DNA of 64,000 nucleotides from an uncultured Lachnospiraceae bacterium (GTDB taxonomy: Bacteria > Bacillota > Clostridia > Lachnospirales > Lachnospiraceae). Under the pieces are notes generated by a model. That model ran no database searches, was not told where the DNA came from, and was given only the letters and a program-made list of their open reading frames with translations. The stretch lies in contig CALWPY010000001.1 in NCBI GenBank assembly GCA_944383545.1, positions 291,980-355,979 of the forward strand, given 5' to 3'. Made by a program: the position numbers and the translations under genes. Below, in pieces: positions 17,101-27,514 of this stretch (its first letter is position 1; every line of letters begins with the position of its first letter).

Positions 17101-20100
17101 ATGAAAGGTATTGTAGAGCAGTATGCCAAGGGTGAATTTAATATAGAAAGACCCGAAGTAGTAATATCTGAAAACTTTTTTAAACTTAATATTGAAGCAG
17201 GAACGGTTTATGAAGGAAGCTTTATTATTGAAAGTAAAAATAATTATCCGATAAAGGGAATGGTATATGACAGCAGATATATTCTGCGTTTTGAAACTCA
17301 TACCTTTGTAAGTAAAAGGTTTGAAGTGAAGTATTCCCTCGATGCAACATGCCTTGAAGCAGGACAGAATTACAGAGGACATATAAATGTCATAACGGAT
17401 GGAGGAGAATTTAAAATACCGTATGACATTGATATTGTTATGCCATGTGTAAGATTTTATGATAATAAAATTGACGACCTGTTCAAGTTTGCCGCACTTG
17501 CTGAAAGTAACTGGAATGAGGCCGCCCGTTTATTTGTTCATGACGATTTCAAAAGGACATTTATAAATAAGGAAAAGTTTATAAAACAGATATATGAAAG
17601 CCTGCTTGAAAGCCAGTCTGTAAATCAGGCTTTGGAAGAATTTCTTGTATTTGTACATAAAAAGCGTGCAGTTACACTTTCCGTGTCTAAAGCTAAAATT
17701 GACGTGGAAATGCCTGAAGAACTTTCTAAAATAGTAATAAACGTAAATAAAAATACATGGGGATATACATATTCTGATATAAAGAGCGATTCTGAATTTA
17801 TTATTCCTGCAAAAAAATCCATAAATGCGACAGATTTTACGGGGAATATGTGCGGACTTGAGGTGTATATTTCACCTGAGCATATTCCTGAGGGAGAAAA
17901 CAGCGGAAAAATAATAATAGAAAATATATATCAGAAGATTGAAATAGACATTCATCTTACAAAGCCTGTGAAGGTAAGAGTCAGTCCGCAGGCAATGACA
18001 AAGAATCATATTCAGAAGAAGAGCAGGATTAAGCTTACAAGAGCATATCTGGATTTCCGCATGAATAAAATATCTTTGGAGGAATATGTCGAAATATCGC
18101 TTGATGCATTCCGCGATTTGGCCAGATTAGAGCCTGAGGAAGATTTATACCGCCTCGGAATTATGCATATGCACATTCTTTCAGGAGATTTGGCAAAGGT
18201 TGAACAGGAATTTCTGAGAATAGAAGCCGACGTGGACAGAAATACAATGAGCAGTCAGCAGAAATGCTATTATAATTATCTTAAAGCAATGGTGCTTAAA
18301 GATGAGGAAACAATAGAAAAGACTGCCAATATGATAAAGAGAAATTACAGGACGCAGGAGCCTAAAATGTTTTATTTCTGGCTGCTTTTATTTGTTGACA
18401 ATGTCTATGCGGAAGACAAAAACGCTCTTTATCGTGAAATAGACGAGATGTATGAGGACGGTGAAAACAGTGCCATCATGTATCTTGAAATGTGTGAAAT
18501 GTTAAACAACAACCCTATGCTTTTAAAGAAATTATCGGGGCTTGAAATAACTACAATAAAGTGGGGACTGAGAAATAACTATATTTCCGACGAGGTACTT
18601 AATGAATTTATAACTCTGGCGGGAAAAAACAAGGAATTTAACAAACAGATATTTGACATACTGCAGAAAATCTATGATAAAAACAATGAAGAAATGAACG
18701 ATGAGGTTTTGAAAAGTATATGCTCAATGCTTATCGGAGCCAATATGCTGGATTATAAATATCACAGATTTTATAAGGCGGCAGTGGAAAAATCGCTCAA
18801 ATTTATAGGATTAAATGAGTGCTATATAAGAAGTATGAACAGGTCAAAGTATGAACTCATACCTGCGTCTGTGCTTATGTATTTAAATTATAAGAATACA
18901 CTTACCGAAGATGAACTGGCATATCTTTATGCAAATGTAATCTACAATAAATCGGAGCATATGAAAATCTATCATGAATATTCTTCTACCATGGAAGACT
19001 TCATGGAAAACATGATTATAAAGGGCAGGGTGAATGATGATTTAACCGTCATATATGACGAATTCTTAGAGCCTGAAACCGTAAGCTCCATGTTTGCAGG
19101 AAAACTGGTAAATATAATTTTCAGAAGAAAGCTCGTGTGCTATAACAAGGGTGTAAGGGCAGTCATTGTTACACATGAGGAACTGGAAAACGTACAGAGG
19201 GTACCTCTTGTAAACGGCGAAGCATATGTGGAAATTCTTTCTGACGGGGCATCAATAATTTTTGAGGATAACAGAGGTAACAGATATGCAGGCTCCATAC
19301 CGTATCATCTGGAGCGCATAGTTGATGAAAAAGCATATATGAATATATGCAGGGAATACAGCCCTAAGGATTACAGGGTGCTTCTCTTTAATTATATGAG
19401 TATAGGCGAATTTACCTATAAAAATGCAAAAGAAGTAAATGCAGCAAGGGAAATCGTAAACTGTGACGAGATATCCTATCATTTTAAACAGCAGGCATGT
19501 TTAAATATTATAGAATACTATCATGAAAATCTGGATACCGATGTGCTGACAAAATATCTTGCCAAGCTGGATATTGAATATCTTACCCATGCAAATGCAA
19601 GGACAATCATTACATATCTGATTGACATGAATATGTTTGACAAGGCATTTCAGGCAGTTAAGCTCTATGGCTTTAACGAGTTGGATGTAAATGAGCTTTA
19701 CAGACTTGCGGATTACGGTGTGCGTGATTCAGACGGCTTTGTGAATGAAAACCTGATGTCCATATGCCTTAATCTTTATAAAACAGGTACGGTAAATGCA
19801 AATATTTTGACCTATATAATAAATAATTTTAAAGGAAGCATTGGAGAGCTTACAGAACTGTTTAAGCTGGCAAAGGATAAGGTGCATGATATTGCACTGC
19901 TTGCAGAAAATACACTTGCACAGATGCTTTTTGCAAGCAGTTATATAGAATATATCTATGATATATTTTCAACATATTACAACGGAAGAAGCAGAGGACT
20001 TGTTGTAAAAGCCTTTTTAAGATATTCTGCTCACAATTATTTAATTAAGGATATGCAGATTCCGAGCTATATTTTTGACTGTCTTTATCTGGAGATAATG

Positions 20101-20673
20101 AAGGGAAATATTGATGATGAGATATCCAAAATGGCGCTCCTTCTCTATTTCAGCAAGCTGGAGAGATATACGGACGACCAGAAGGAATGGATATCCGAAA
20201 ATGTGGACAGATTTATGGATGCAGGAAAGATACTTCCGTTTTACAAGAGCTTTGCTTCATTCGTTACACTTCCTCAGGATGTATATCTTAAAACCTATCT
20301 CATATATAAGACTGAAAATATCAGGCAGGTATATGTGAGTTACAGCTTTGACACGGGAACGAGAAACAGGACAGCCTTAAAGACAGAAAGGCTGGAGGAA
20401 ATGCTTCCCGGACTATATGTAAAGGAATTTGTAGTATTTCACGGTGAACGTCTTGTTTATAAGATTGTGGATGATGAATACGGAAATGCACAGGTTGTGG
20501 AAAGTGAAGTATTAAAGACCAAATCCTTTAATAAAGAGGATAAAAACAGGTTTGAAATGATAAACAGTATGCTTGTAAAGCAGGAGATGAGAGAAGACAG
20601 CGACCTTTTGGAAGCATTGGACATATATTTAAATACCGTCCATCTTTTTGAGGAGAATCTTGAAATACTGTAA
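17101..20673 (+). CDS. Very large beta-sandwich/TPR protein, DUF5717-like
   Basis: The protein has 1190 residues. Residues 15-125 and 200-300 look like two Ig-like beta domains (AGQNYRGHINVITDGGEFKIP; GENSGKIIIENIYQKIEIDI). From about 310 to 950 it is helical with TPR-like spacing, and the C-terminal 230 residues mix helix and strand. I believe it matches DUF5717, a family of unknown role in Lachnospiraceae, but could not check. No signal peptide or membrane helix is seen. ATG 17101 is preferred over TTG 17089, which lies inside the TTGGAG ribosome site. It is followed 23 bp later by an Hsp70/actin-fold gene; a joint complex is inferred. Confidence 0.75.
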   Translation: MKGIVEQYAKGEFNIERPEVVISENFFKLNIEAGTVYEGSFIIESKNNYPIKGMVYDSRYILRFETHTFVSKRFEVKYSLDATCLEAGQNYRGHINVITDGGEFKIPYDIDIVMPCVRFYDNKIDDLFKFAALAESNWNEAARLFVHDDFKRTFINKEKFIKQIYESLLESQSVNQALEEFLVFVHKKRAVTLSVSKAKIDVEMPEELSKIVINVNKNTWGYTYSDIKSDSEFIIPAKKSINATDFTGNMCGLEVYISPEHIPEGENSGKIIIENIYQKIEIDIHLTKPVKVRVSPQAMTKNHIQKKSRIKLTRAYLDFRMNKISLEEYVEISLDAFRDLARLEPEEDLYRLGIMHMHILSGDLAKVEQEFLRIEADVDRNTMSSQQKCYYNYLKAMVLKDEETIEKTANMIKRNYRTQEPKMFYFWLLLFVDNVYAEDKNALYREIDEMYEDGENSAIMYLEMCEMLNNNPMLLKKLSGLEITTIKWGLRNNYISDEVLNEFITLAGKNKEFNKQIFDILQKIYDKNNEEMNDEVLKSICSMLIGANMLDYKYHRFYKAAVEKSLKFIGLNECYIRSMNRSKYELIPASVLMYLNYKNTLTEDELAYLYANVIYNKSEHMKIYHEYSSTMEDFMENMIIKGRVNDDLTVIYDEFLEPETVSSMFAGKLVNIIFRRKLVCYNKGVRAVIVTHEELENVQRVPLVNGEAYVEILSDGASIIFEDNRGNRYAGSIPYHLERIVDEKAYMNICREYSPKDYRVLLFNYMSIGEFTYKNAKEVNAAREIVNCDEISYHFKQQACLNIIEYYHENLDTDVLTKYLAKLDIEYLTHANARTIITYLIDMNMFDKAFQAVKLYGFNELDVNELYRLADYGVRDSDGFVNENLMSICLNLYKTGTVNANILTYIINNFKGSIGELTELFKLAKDKVHDIALLAENTLAQMLFASSYIEYIYDIFSTYYNGRSRGLVVKAFLRYSAHNYLIKDMQIPSYIFDCLYLEIMKGNIDDEISKMALLLYFSKLERYTDDQKEWISENVDRFMDAGKILPFYKSFASFVTLPQDVYLKTYLIYKTENIRQVYVSYSFDTGTRNRTALKTERLEEMLPGLYVKEFVVFHGERLVYKIVDDEYGNAQVVESEVLKTKSFNKEDKNRFEMINSMLVKQEMREDSDLLEALDIYLNTVHLFEENLEIL

Positions 20674-20696
20674 CAGATGAAACCGGAGGTGAAATA

Positions 20697-21950
20697 ATGG
20701 CTGAAGTTTTTTATATCGGAATGGATCTTTGCTCCGACTTTACCCAGATGAGCTACTATAACGATATTAAAAGAGAACCGGAGTCAATCAGTCAGTTAAA
20801 TAACAAAGAAACATATATGATGCCTAATATTTTGTTTTACAGCAGGCAGACTGAACACTGGTATGTGGGCGGTGAAGCATCTGAAGCAAGATTCAACGAA
20901 GAAGGAGTTGTGGTTGACGGACTTTACCGGAATGCAAACAGTGATGAGGTAATTACCGTTGAAGGACAGGATTACACCTATAGGGAGTTATTCTTAAAAA
21001 TGGTAAAGCTTCACATTGATTCTTTTCTTTACAGGTATGAAGCAGCCGTCGTAAAAAAACTGGTAATCACACTTCCTGAATATAGTAAAGAGCTTTATCA
21101 GGTGCTTTCGCAGCTTTATAAGGAGCTGGATGTCCCGAGTGAAAGCATTGAAATAACAAGTCACTTAGACAGCGGACTTTATTATATATTTAACCAGGAA
21201 CAGGACTTATGGATAAACAGTGTGGCACTCTTTGATTATAATTCCGACGGACTTAACTATTACAGAGTTGATATAGCAAGAAATAAAAAGCCTGAGATAG
21301 TTACGGTTATCCATGAAGATTATTCAAAGCAGATGAATCTTGCAAAATATGGGAATGATACATATACAATGGACGGTGATTTTGCAAGCATCGCAGATTA
21401 CGAAGTGAAAAAGGCTTATATATCTTCCGTATTTCTGACGGGCATAGGTTTCAGCGGAAAGTGGATGAAAAAATCCACAAATGTGCTCTGTCAGGGCAGA
21501 AGGGTGTTTGTAGGTCAGAATATATATACAAAAGGAGCCTGCTACAGAGCGGTAGGAGGAGAATATAAGGAATTTTACGACCGCTTTTTCATAGAAACAA
21601 AGGAAAATGTTCTGTTTGACGTGGGAATTTCTTTGGGAGACGAAAAAGACACCTTTGTTCCGATTGCGAACGGAGGAAAACAGTGGTATAACATTCATGG
21701 AAAGATAAACATAATACTTGATGATACGGACAAAATAACGCTCATATACAGAAGCAGACATAATCTTGAAGAGGTAAGGGAGACCGTAAAGATACATGGT
21801 ATACCAAAAAGACCTAATAAGACAACCAAACTGTCACTCGAGGTGAGTTTTGAGAATCCTAATCAGGGAGCCGTAATTATTAAGGACCTCGGCTTCGGAA
21901 AACTCTTCCCTACCACAAATAAGATTTATCGTAAGGAGTTTAGTATATAA
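20697..21950 (+). CDS. Hsp70/actin-fold ATPase-like protein, DUF5716-like
   Basis: This 417-residue protein keeps the outline of the actin/Hsp70 ATPase fold. FYIGMDLCSDFTQMSYY stands where Hsp70s have the phosphate-1 loop. A connect-1-like VVKKLVITLPEYSKELYQVLSQ is followed by VALFDYNSDGLNYYRVDI (phosphate-2 position), and FLTGIGFSGKWMKKST with GQNIYTKGACYRA matches the adenosine motif. Residues 330-417 are beta-rich, like an Hsp70 substrate domain. The glycine pattern of phosphate-1 is weak, so ATP hydrolysis is not certain. I think this is DUF5716. It sits between two TPR-type proteins, with GGAGGTGA before the ATG. Confidence 0.75.
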   Translation: MAEVFYIGMDLCSDFTQMSYYNDIKREPESISQLNNKETYMMPNILFYSRQTEHWYVGGEASEARFNEEGVVVDGLYRNANSDEVITVEGQDYTYRELFLKMVKLHIDSFLYRYEAAVVKKLVITLPEYSKELYQVLSQLYKELDVPSESIEITSHLDSGLYYIFNQEQDLWINSVALFDYNSDGLNYYRVDIARNKKPEIVTVIHEDYSKQMNLAKYGNDTYTMDGDFASIADYEVKKAYISSVFLTGIGFSGKWMKKSTNVLCQGRRVFVGQNIYTKGACYRAVGGEYKEFYDRFFIETKENVLFDVGISLGDEKDTFVPIANGGKQWYNIHGKINIILDDTDKITLIYRSRHNLEEVRETVKIHGIPKRPNKTTKLSLEVSFENPNQGAVIIKDLGFGKLFPTTNKIYRKEFSI

Positions 21951-21951
21951 A

Positions 21952-22785
21952 ATGTCTAAAATTATTGTATGTACAACTAAACAGGCAGAAACTCCCTTTA
22001 CCTTTTTAAATACTAAGGTAGAGATATATACCTATGAGGAACTGTGCTTTTATATTTACAACAACACGGTGCTGATAAGCAAATCTTCGCTTTCGGACAA
22101 GCTTTTTGACTGGATAAGGAATGAGATAGATATGCCTGAACTTGCCGACAGGCTGACGGGACTTGCAAATAAGACCGCGTTTGCACAGGATTTACTTGTT
22201 GAAATACTTAACGCAGGCAATTACTACGAGCCGTCTGAAATAAAGGTGTATGTGGAAGCATGGCAGAAGTACAGGAGGCTTACGGCATCGCAGAGAATGA
22301 AGCTCAAAGCCGACGGATACTTAGGTTACAGAAGATATATAAAGGCAGCTTCCATATATGATGATATAATTGCAAAGCAGGAGGAAATAACCGACAAGGT
22401 ATTCCTTGGAAATGTCTATCATAACAGAGCCGTAGCGGCGGCAAGCAATATGGACATTGAGGACGCAAAAAAATACTTTTTAAAGGCATATGAGCTGAAT
22501 AACAACCCTGAATCCTTAAAGGATTATTTCTTTGTTCTGGCGGCAAAGGAAGATACTGCCACATTGAAGCAGGAAATGAAAAAAATGGATTTGGGTGATG
22601 ACTATTTTGAAAATATAATGCTGGAGGTTGGAGAGTCCAAGGCAGACGTGAGAGAGATGACAATATTCGCCATGCTTCAGCGAGCGGTATTTAATAAAAT
22701 GAATAAAGACATGACGGATTACGATAAACGTATGGATATAATTCTGGGACAGCTTAAGGATGAGTTCAGAGAACAGGCAATATAA
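21952..22785 (+). CDS. TPR-containing protein of unknown function
   Basis: The 277-residue cytoplasmic protein has an N-terminal unit with a short beta start (SKIIVCTTKQAETPFTFLN). A helical repeat region from about 120 to 215 has TPR signatures such as GYLGYRRYIKAASIYDDII, NVYHNRAVAAASNMDIEDAKKYFLKAYEL and NNPESLKDYFFVLA. The ATG lies 1 bp after the stop of the Hsp70-like gene, so the two are surely cotranscribed and perhaps translationally coupled. It probably binds the upstream products, by analogy with TPR partners of chaperones. No family name is claimed. Confidence 0.75.
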   Translation: MSKIIVCTTKQAETPFTFLNTKVEIYTYEELCFYIYNNTVLISKSSLSDKLFDWIRNEIDMPELADRLTGLANKTAFAQDLLVEILNAGNYYEPSEIKVYVEAWQKYRRLTASQRMKLKADGYLGYRRYIKAASIYDDIIAKQEEITDKVFLGNVYHNRAVAAASNMDIEDAKKYFLKAYELNNNPESLKDYFFVLAAKEDTATLKQEMKKMDLGDDYFENIMLEVGESKADVREMTIFAMLQRAVFNKMNKDMTDYDKRMDIILGQLKDEFREQAI

Positions 22786-22806
22786 AAATTTGGAGGACAT
22801 AAACTA

Positions 22807-25455
22807 ATGGACAGAGAATTGGAAAAAAATTATAATCCTTCTGAAATAGAGGGGAGATTATATGACAAATGGGTAAAAAATAAATATTTTCATGCAGAGG
22901 TGGACAGAGATAAGAAGCCTTTTACAATAGTTATGCCGCCTCCAAATATTACAGGGCAGCTGCATATGGGACATGCACTGGATAATACCATGCAGGATAT
23001 ACTTATCCGTTTTAAGAGAATGCAGGGATATAATGCCCTCTGGCAGCCGGGCACAGACCATGCGGCAATAGCAACAGAGGTTAAACTCATAGAAAACCTG
23101 AAGAAGCAGGGCATAGAAAAGGAAGATTTAGGAAGAGAAGGTTTCCTTGAGAAAGCATGGGAGTGGAAGGCTGAATACGGCGGACGTATTGTAAACCAGC
23201 TTAAAAGACTGGGCTCATCTGCAGACTGGGACAGAGAACGCTTTACTATGGATGAAGGAAACAACAAAGCAGTAACTGAAGTTTTTACAAAACTTTACGA
23301 TAAAGGATATCTCTATAGAGGCTCAAGGATTGTAAACTGGTGCCCTGTGTGTCAGACATCCATTTCAGACGCAGAAGTAATTCATGAGGAACAGGACGGA
23401 TTTTTCTGGCATATAAATTATCCTGTTGCAGGTGAAGAGGGACGTTTTGTTGAAATAGCTACCACAAGACCGGAAACACTTCTGGGAGATACTGCTGTTG
23501 CGGTTAATCCTGATGATGAAAGATATAAAGATTTAATAGGTAAAAAGGTAATACTTCCGCTTGTTAATAAGGAAATACCTGTAATTGCCGATTCATATGT
23601 AGATATGGAATTCGGAACAGGCGTTGTAAAAATCACACCTGCACATGACCCTAACGATTTTGAGGTTGGTAAGAGACATAATCTTGAAGAAATAAATATT
23701 ATGAATGATGATGCTACCATAGCCAAAAACGGCGGTAAGTATGCAGGTATGGACAGATACGAGGCAAGAAAGGAAATTGTTTCTGACCTTGAAAAACTGG
23801 GACTTCTGGTTGCAGTAAAGCCTCATAAACATATGGTAGGTACCCACGACAGATGTAAGACTACTGTTGAGCCTCTTATAAAGCCACAGTGGTTTGTAAG
23901 AATGACTGAAATGGCACGCCCTGCAAAGGAAGCGGTTGAAAAGGGAGAATTAAAGTTAGTTCCTGAAAGAATGAACAAGACCTATTATAACTGGCTGGAC
24001 AATATCCGTGACTGGTGTGTATCCAGACAGCTCTGGTGGGGACACAGAATACCTGCATATTACTGTCAGGACTGTGGAGAAATCATAGTATCAAAGGAAA
24101 CTCCGGATACCTGCCCTAAGTGCGGATGTCATAACTTAAAGCAGGATGAAGATACACTTGATACATGGTTTTCATCAGCATTATGGCCGTTCTCTACACT
24201 CGGATGGCCTGATAAGACGGAGGAACTGGATTATTTCTATCCTACAGACGTACTGGTAACTGGATATGACATAATCTTTTTCTGGGTAATAAGAATGGTA
24301 TTTTCCGCTATTGAGCAGACAGGCAAGCTTCCGTTCCATACGGTACTCTTCCATGGGCTTGTAAGAGACGACCAGGGACGTAAGATGAGCAAATCGCTCG
24401 GAAACGGCATTGACCCTCTTGAGGTTATAGATAAATATGGTGCAGATGCACTTAGATTTACACTTATCACAGGAAATGCACCGGGAAATGACATGCGTTT
24501 TTACTGGGAGAGAGTTGAGGCAAGCAGAAACTTTGCAAATAAGGTATGGAATGCCTCAAGATTTATAATGATGAACATGGATAAAGCAGATATTTCCGAT
24601 GTGAGTCCTGATGCTCTTACAACTCCTGACAGATGGATACTCAGCAAGATGAATTCACTTGTAAAAGAAGTAACTGAAAATATGGAGAAGTATGAGCTGG
24701 GAATAGCAGCAGCAAAGATTTATGACTTCCTTTGGGAGGAATTTTGCGACTGGTACATTGAAATGGTTAAACCGAGACTTTGGAAGGACGAGGATGAAAC
24801 CAAGGCGGCTGCTTTGTGGACACTGAAAAAGGTACTCACGACAGGGCTTAAGCTTTTACATCCTTATATGCCGTTTGTAACAGAGGAAATTTACTGTACC
24901 CTTACGGATGAAGAATCCATTATGATTTCCGACTGGCCGCTTTACAGTGAGGAATACTCATTTAAGGCGGATGAGGAAGCAGTTGACATAATTAAAGAGG
25001 CTGTAAGGGGAATCAGAAATATCAGAACTGAAATGAATGTTTCTCCCGGCAGAAAGGCAAGCGTATATGTGGTTTCCGAAAAGGAAAACATAAGAAATAT
25101 ATTTGAAAACAGCGCAGACTTCTTTGGAGCACTTTCATATGCAAATGAAGTTCATGTACAGGCTGATAAAACAGGAATAGCTGATGATGCGGTTTCAGTC
25201 GTAATCCATGATGCAGTAATCTATATTCCTTTTGCGGAGCTTGTGGATATAAAGAAGGAAGTAGAAAGACTGGAAAAGGAAAAGGCAAGGCTTGAATCTG
25301 AAATAAAGAGAGCCAACGGCATGCTTAACAATCCGAAATTTGTTGAAAAGGCGCCTTGTGCAAAAGTTGAAGAGGAAAAAGCAAAGCTTAAAAAATATAC
25401 TGAAACCTATGAACAGGTAGCAGCGAGACTCAAACAGCTTTCTGCTGCAGAATAA
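22807..25455 (+). CDS. valS: Valine--tRNA ligase
   Basis: This class I synthetase of 882 residues charges tRNA-Val. The HIGH motif reads HMGH near residue 53 within PPPNITGQLHMGHALDN, and KMSKS is at about 526 in GRKMSKSLGN. The editing domain (TTRPETLLGDTAVAV) and the C-terminal coiled-coil arm (VDIKKEVERLEKEKARLESE) are both present, as in bacterial ValRS. The insert CPVCQTSISDAEV is also typical. Length is normal. TTGGAGG precedes the ATG. No T-box precedes it, so it probably shares the upstream operon promoter. Confidence 0.98.
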   Translation: MDRELEKNYNPSEIEGRLYDKWVKNKYFHAEVDRDKKPFTIVMPPPNITGQLHMGHALDNTMQDILIRFKRMQGYNALWQPGTDHAAIATEVKLIENLKKQGIEKEDLGREGFLEKAWEWKAEYGGRIVNQLKRLGSSADWDRERFTMDEGNNKAVTEVFTKLYDKGYLYRGSRIVNWCPVCQTSISDAEVIHEEQDGFFWHINYPVAGEEGRFVEIATTRPETLLGDTAVAVNPDDERYKDLIGKKVILPLVNKEIPVIADSYVDMEFGTGVVKITPAHDPNDFEVGKRHNLEEINIMNDDATIAKNGGKYAGMDRYEARKEIVSDLEKLGLLVAVKPHKHMVGTHDRCKTTVEPLIKPQWFVRMTEMARPAKEAVEKGELKLVPERMNKTYYNWLDNIRDWCVSRQLWWGHRIPAYYCQDCGEIIVSKETPDTCPKCGCHNLKQDEDTLDTWFSSALWPFSTLGWPDKTEELDYFYPTDVLVTGYDIIFFWVIRMVFSAIEQTGKLPFHTVLFHGLVRDDQGRKMSKSLGNGIDPLEVIDKYGADALRFTLITGNAPGNDMRFYWERVEASRNFANKVWNASRFIMMNMDKADISDVSPDALTTPDRWILSKMNSLVKEVTENMEKYELGIAAAKIYDFLWEEFCDWYIEMVKPRLWKDEDETKAAALWTLKKVLTTGLKLLHPYMPFVTEEIYCTLTDEESIMISDWPLYSEEYSFKADEEAVDIIKEAVRGIRNIRTEMNVSPGRKASVYVVSEKENIRNIFENSADFFGALSYANEVHVQADKTGIADDAVSVVIHDAVIYIPFAELVDIKKEVERLEKEKARLESEIKRANGMLNNPKFVEKAPCAKVEEEKAKLKKYTETYEQVAARLKQLSAAE

Positions 25456-25468
25456 GAAAGGAATTTAT

Positions 25469-27514
25469 ATGAAAGAAGAAAGAGCACTTAAAAAGAAACT
25501 TGAATATTTATCCGTGCTTCCCATTGTATTTGCACTGGGACTTCTTATCATGTGTGCACTTTTCTTTGGAGTGGGGACCAAAGAAGGCGTAATTGCCGTG
25601 CTTATAGTGGCAACTTATATACTGATAATGGTAATTGTATATTTCAGGATGCGTCCTGTAATAAATTCCGTTCTTGTAAATTATTCTCTGGAACAGGGAA
25701 AAATTCAGAAAGAACTTCTTAAAGAACTGGAAGTGCCTTATGCCATATTGGACACTGACGGGAAAATAATGTGGGCAAATAAAAGATTTTATTCTATCCT
25801 GGGAATTTCAGGTAAGAAGCGTATAAAAAAGGATATTGCAATGTATTTTCCTGAGCTTGGTCCAGAGGTGCTTTCTTCAGAAGAAAAGATAAACATGGAT
25901 ATAGAATATAATGAAAAATTCTATAATGTCATGATTAAACGTGTGGATTTGTCAAGAGTATTTGAGGAAAGTGATAAGGAAGAAAAAGGCGACGACGTGG
26001 TACTTGCACTTTACCTTTTTGACGTTACCGATTTAAAGAGATATATGAAGGAAAACGAGGACCAGAAGCTGGTTGCGGGACTTTTATATATAGACAACTA
26101 TGACGAAGTAATGGATTCTCTTGAAGAGGTAAGACATTCCATACTTACTGCACTTGTGGACAGGAAAATAAACATGTATCTGGGAAATGTCGATGCCATA
26201 ACGAAAAAGGTGGAACAGGACAGATATTTCTTTGTGTTCAGACAGAAGTATCTTTCGGTTTTAAAAGATGATAAGTTTTCCATACTTGATGATGTAAAAA
26301 ACATTATGGTAGGAAATGAAATAAGAATGACCTTAAGTATCGGAATAGGCTCCGGTACGGAAAGCTTTGCAGAGGCTTATGAAAATTCAAGGGTTGCAAT
26401 CGGTCTTGCATTAGGACGAGGCGGAGACCAGGTTGCCGTAAAGCATGGAGACCAGGTCTCTTATTTCGGAGGAAAGAGTGCCGGAACAGAGAAAAATACC
26501 CGTGTAAAGGCGCGTGTAAAGGCACAGGCATTTGAAGAACTTCTTGAAAACAAAGATAAGGTTATAATAATGGCCCATCAGAGACCGGATGCAGATGCCT
26601 TTGGCTCTGCGGTAGGTATTTACAGACTGGTTACAACTCTGGGAAAGAAAGGCCACATAGTAATAAATGAAGTGACATCTGCAATAAAGCCTTTAATTAA
26701 CAGCTTTAAGGGCAGCAGTATTTACGGAGAAGACATGATTGTTACAAGCGAGCAGGCAATAAATCTTGTGGATGCAGGCACCCTGCTTGTTGTGGTAGAT
26801 GTAAACAGACCGAGCATTACAGAGTGTGAGGAGCTGCTTTCTCTCGTTAAGACAGTCGTAGTATTTGACCACCACAGGCAGTCAAACGAGATTATATCAA
26901 ATGCAACCTTGTCATATATCGAGCCTTACGCATCATCGGCATGTGAAATGGTAGCTGAAATTCTTCAGTACATTACCGTTAAACCAAAGATAAGACCTGT
27001 TGAGGCCGATGCCATGTATGCGGGAATTCTTATTGATACGGATAATTTCCTGACAAAAACAGGAGTAAGAACTTTTGAGGCGGCTTCATATTTAAGAAAG
27101 TGCGGAGCTGATGTTACAAGAGTAAGAAAGATGTTCAGAAGCTCCATGCTCGAGCTTAAAGAAAGAGCTCAGGGTATAAGTAATTCAGAAATATTTATGG
27201 AAATATTTGCTTTATCTTATGTTGAGCCTGATGCAGAGAGCGATGCTCCTACAGTGGTTGCCGCCAAGGTAGCCAATGAGCTTCTTAATGTTGACGGTAT
27301 CAAGGCATCGTTTGTCGTTACAGAGGTAGATAATGTACTTTACGTAAGTGCCCGTTCGGTAGATGATGTAAACGTGCAGGTTATAATGGAAAAATTTAAC
27401 GGCGGAGGTCATGCAAACGTAGCTGGAGTACAGCTTAAAGATACCTCAAAAGAAGACTTCTTTGAAGAACTTAAAACTTTACTTGCAGAAATGTATAAGG
27501 AAGGAGACATATAA
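25469..27514 (+). CDS. gdpP: Cyclic-di-AMP phosphodiesterase GdpP-like (DHH/DHHA1)
   Basis: The 681-residue protein has two N-terminal membrane helices (residues 14-60). A PAS-like region (VPYAILDTDGKIMWANKRFYSIL) and a degenerate GGDEF domain with no catalytic GGDEF follow. The DHH phosphodiesterase has DADAFGSAVG near 373, VVDVNRPS, and DHHRQS near 467; DHHA1 ends in GGGHANVAGVQ near 644. The family hydrolyses c-di-AMP to pApA at the membrane and so affects wall and ion balance. The order gdpP-rplI-dnaB is common in Firmicutes. Its stop is directly followed by the rplI start. Confidence 0.95.
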   Translation: MKEERALKKKLEYLSVLPIVFALGLLIMCALFFGVGTKEGVIAVLIVATYILIMVIVYFRMRPVINSVLVNYSLEQGKIQKELLKELEVPYAILDTDGKIMWANKRFYSILGISGKKRIKKDIAMYFPELGPEVLSSEEKINMDIEYNEKFYNVMIKRVDLSRVFEESDKEEKGDDVVLALYLFDVTDLKRYMKENEDQKLVAGLLYIDNYDEVMDSLEEVRHSILTALVDRKINMYLGNVDAITKKVEQDRYFFVFRQKYLSVLKDDKFSILDDVKNIMVGNEIRMTLSIGIGSGTESFAEAYENSRVAIGLALGRGGDQVAVKHGDQVSYFGGKSAGTEKNTRVKARVKAQAFEELLENKDKVIIMAHQRPDADAFGSAVGIYRLVTTLGKKGHIVINEVTSAIKPLINSFKGSSIYGEDMIVTSEQAINLVDAGTLLVVVDVNRPSITECEELLSLVKTVVVFDHHRQSNEIISNATLSYIEPYASSACEMVAEILQYITVKPKIRPVEADAMYAGILIDTDNFLTKTGVRTFEAASYLRKCGADVTRVRKMFRSSMLELKERAQGISNSEIFMEIFALSYVEPDAESDAPTVVAAKVANELLNVDGIKASFVVTEVDNVLYVSARSVDDVNVQVIMEKFNGGGHANVAGVQLKDTSKEDFFEELKTLLAEMYKEGDI

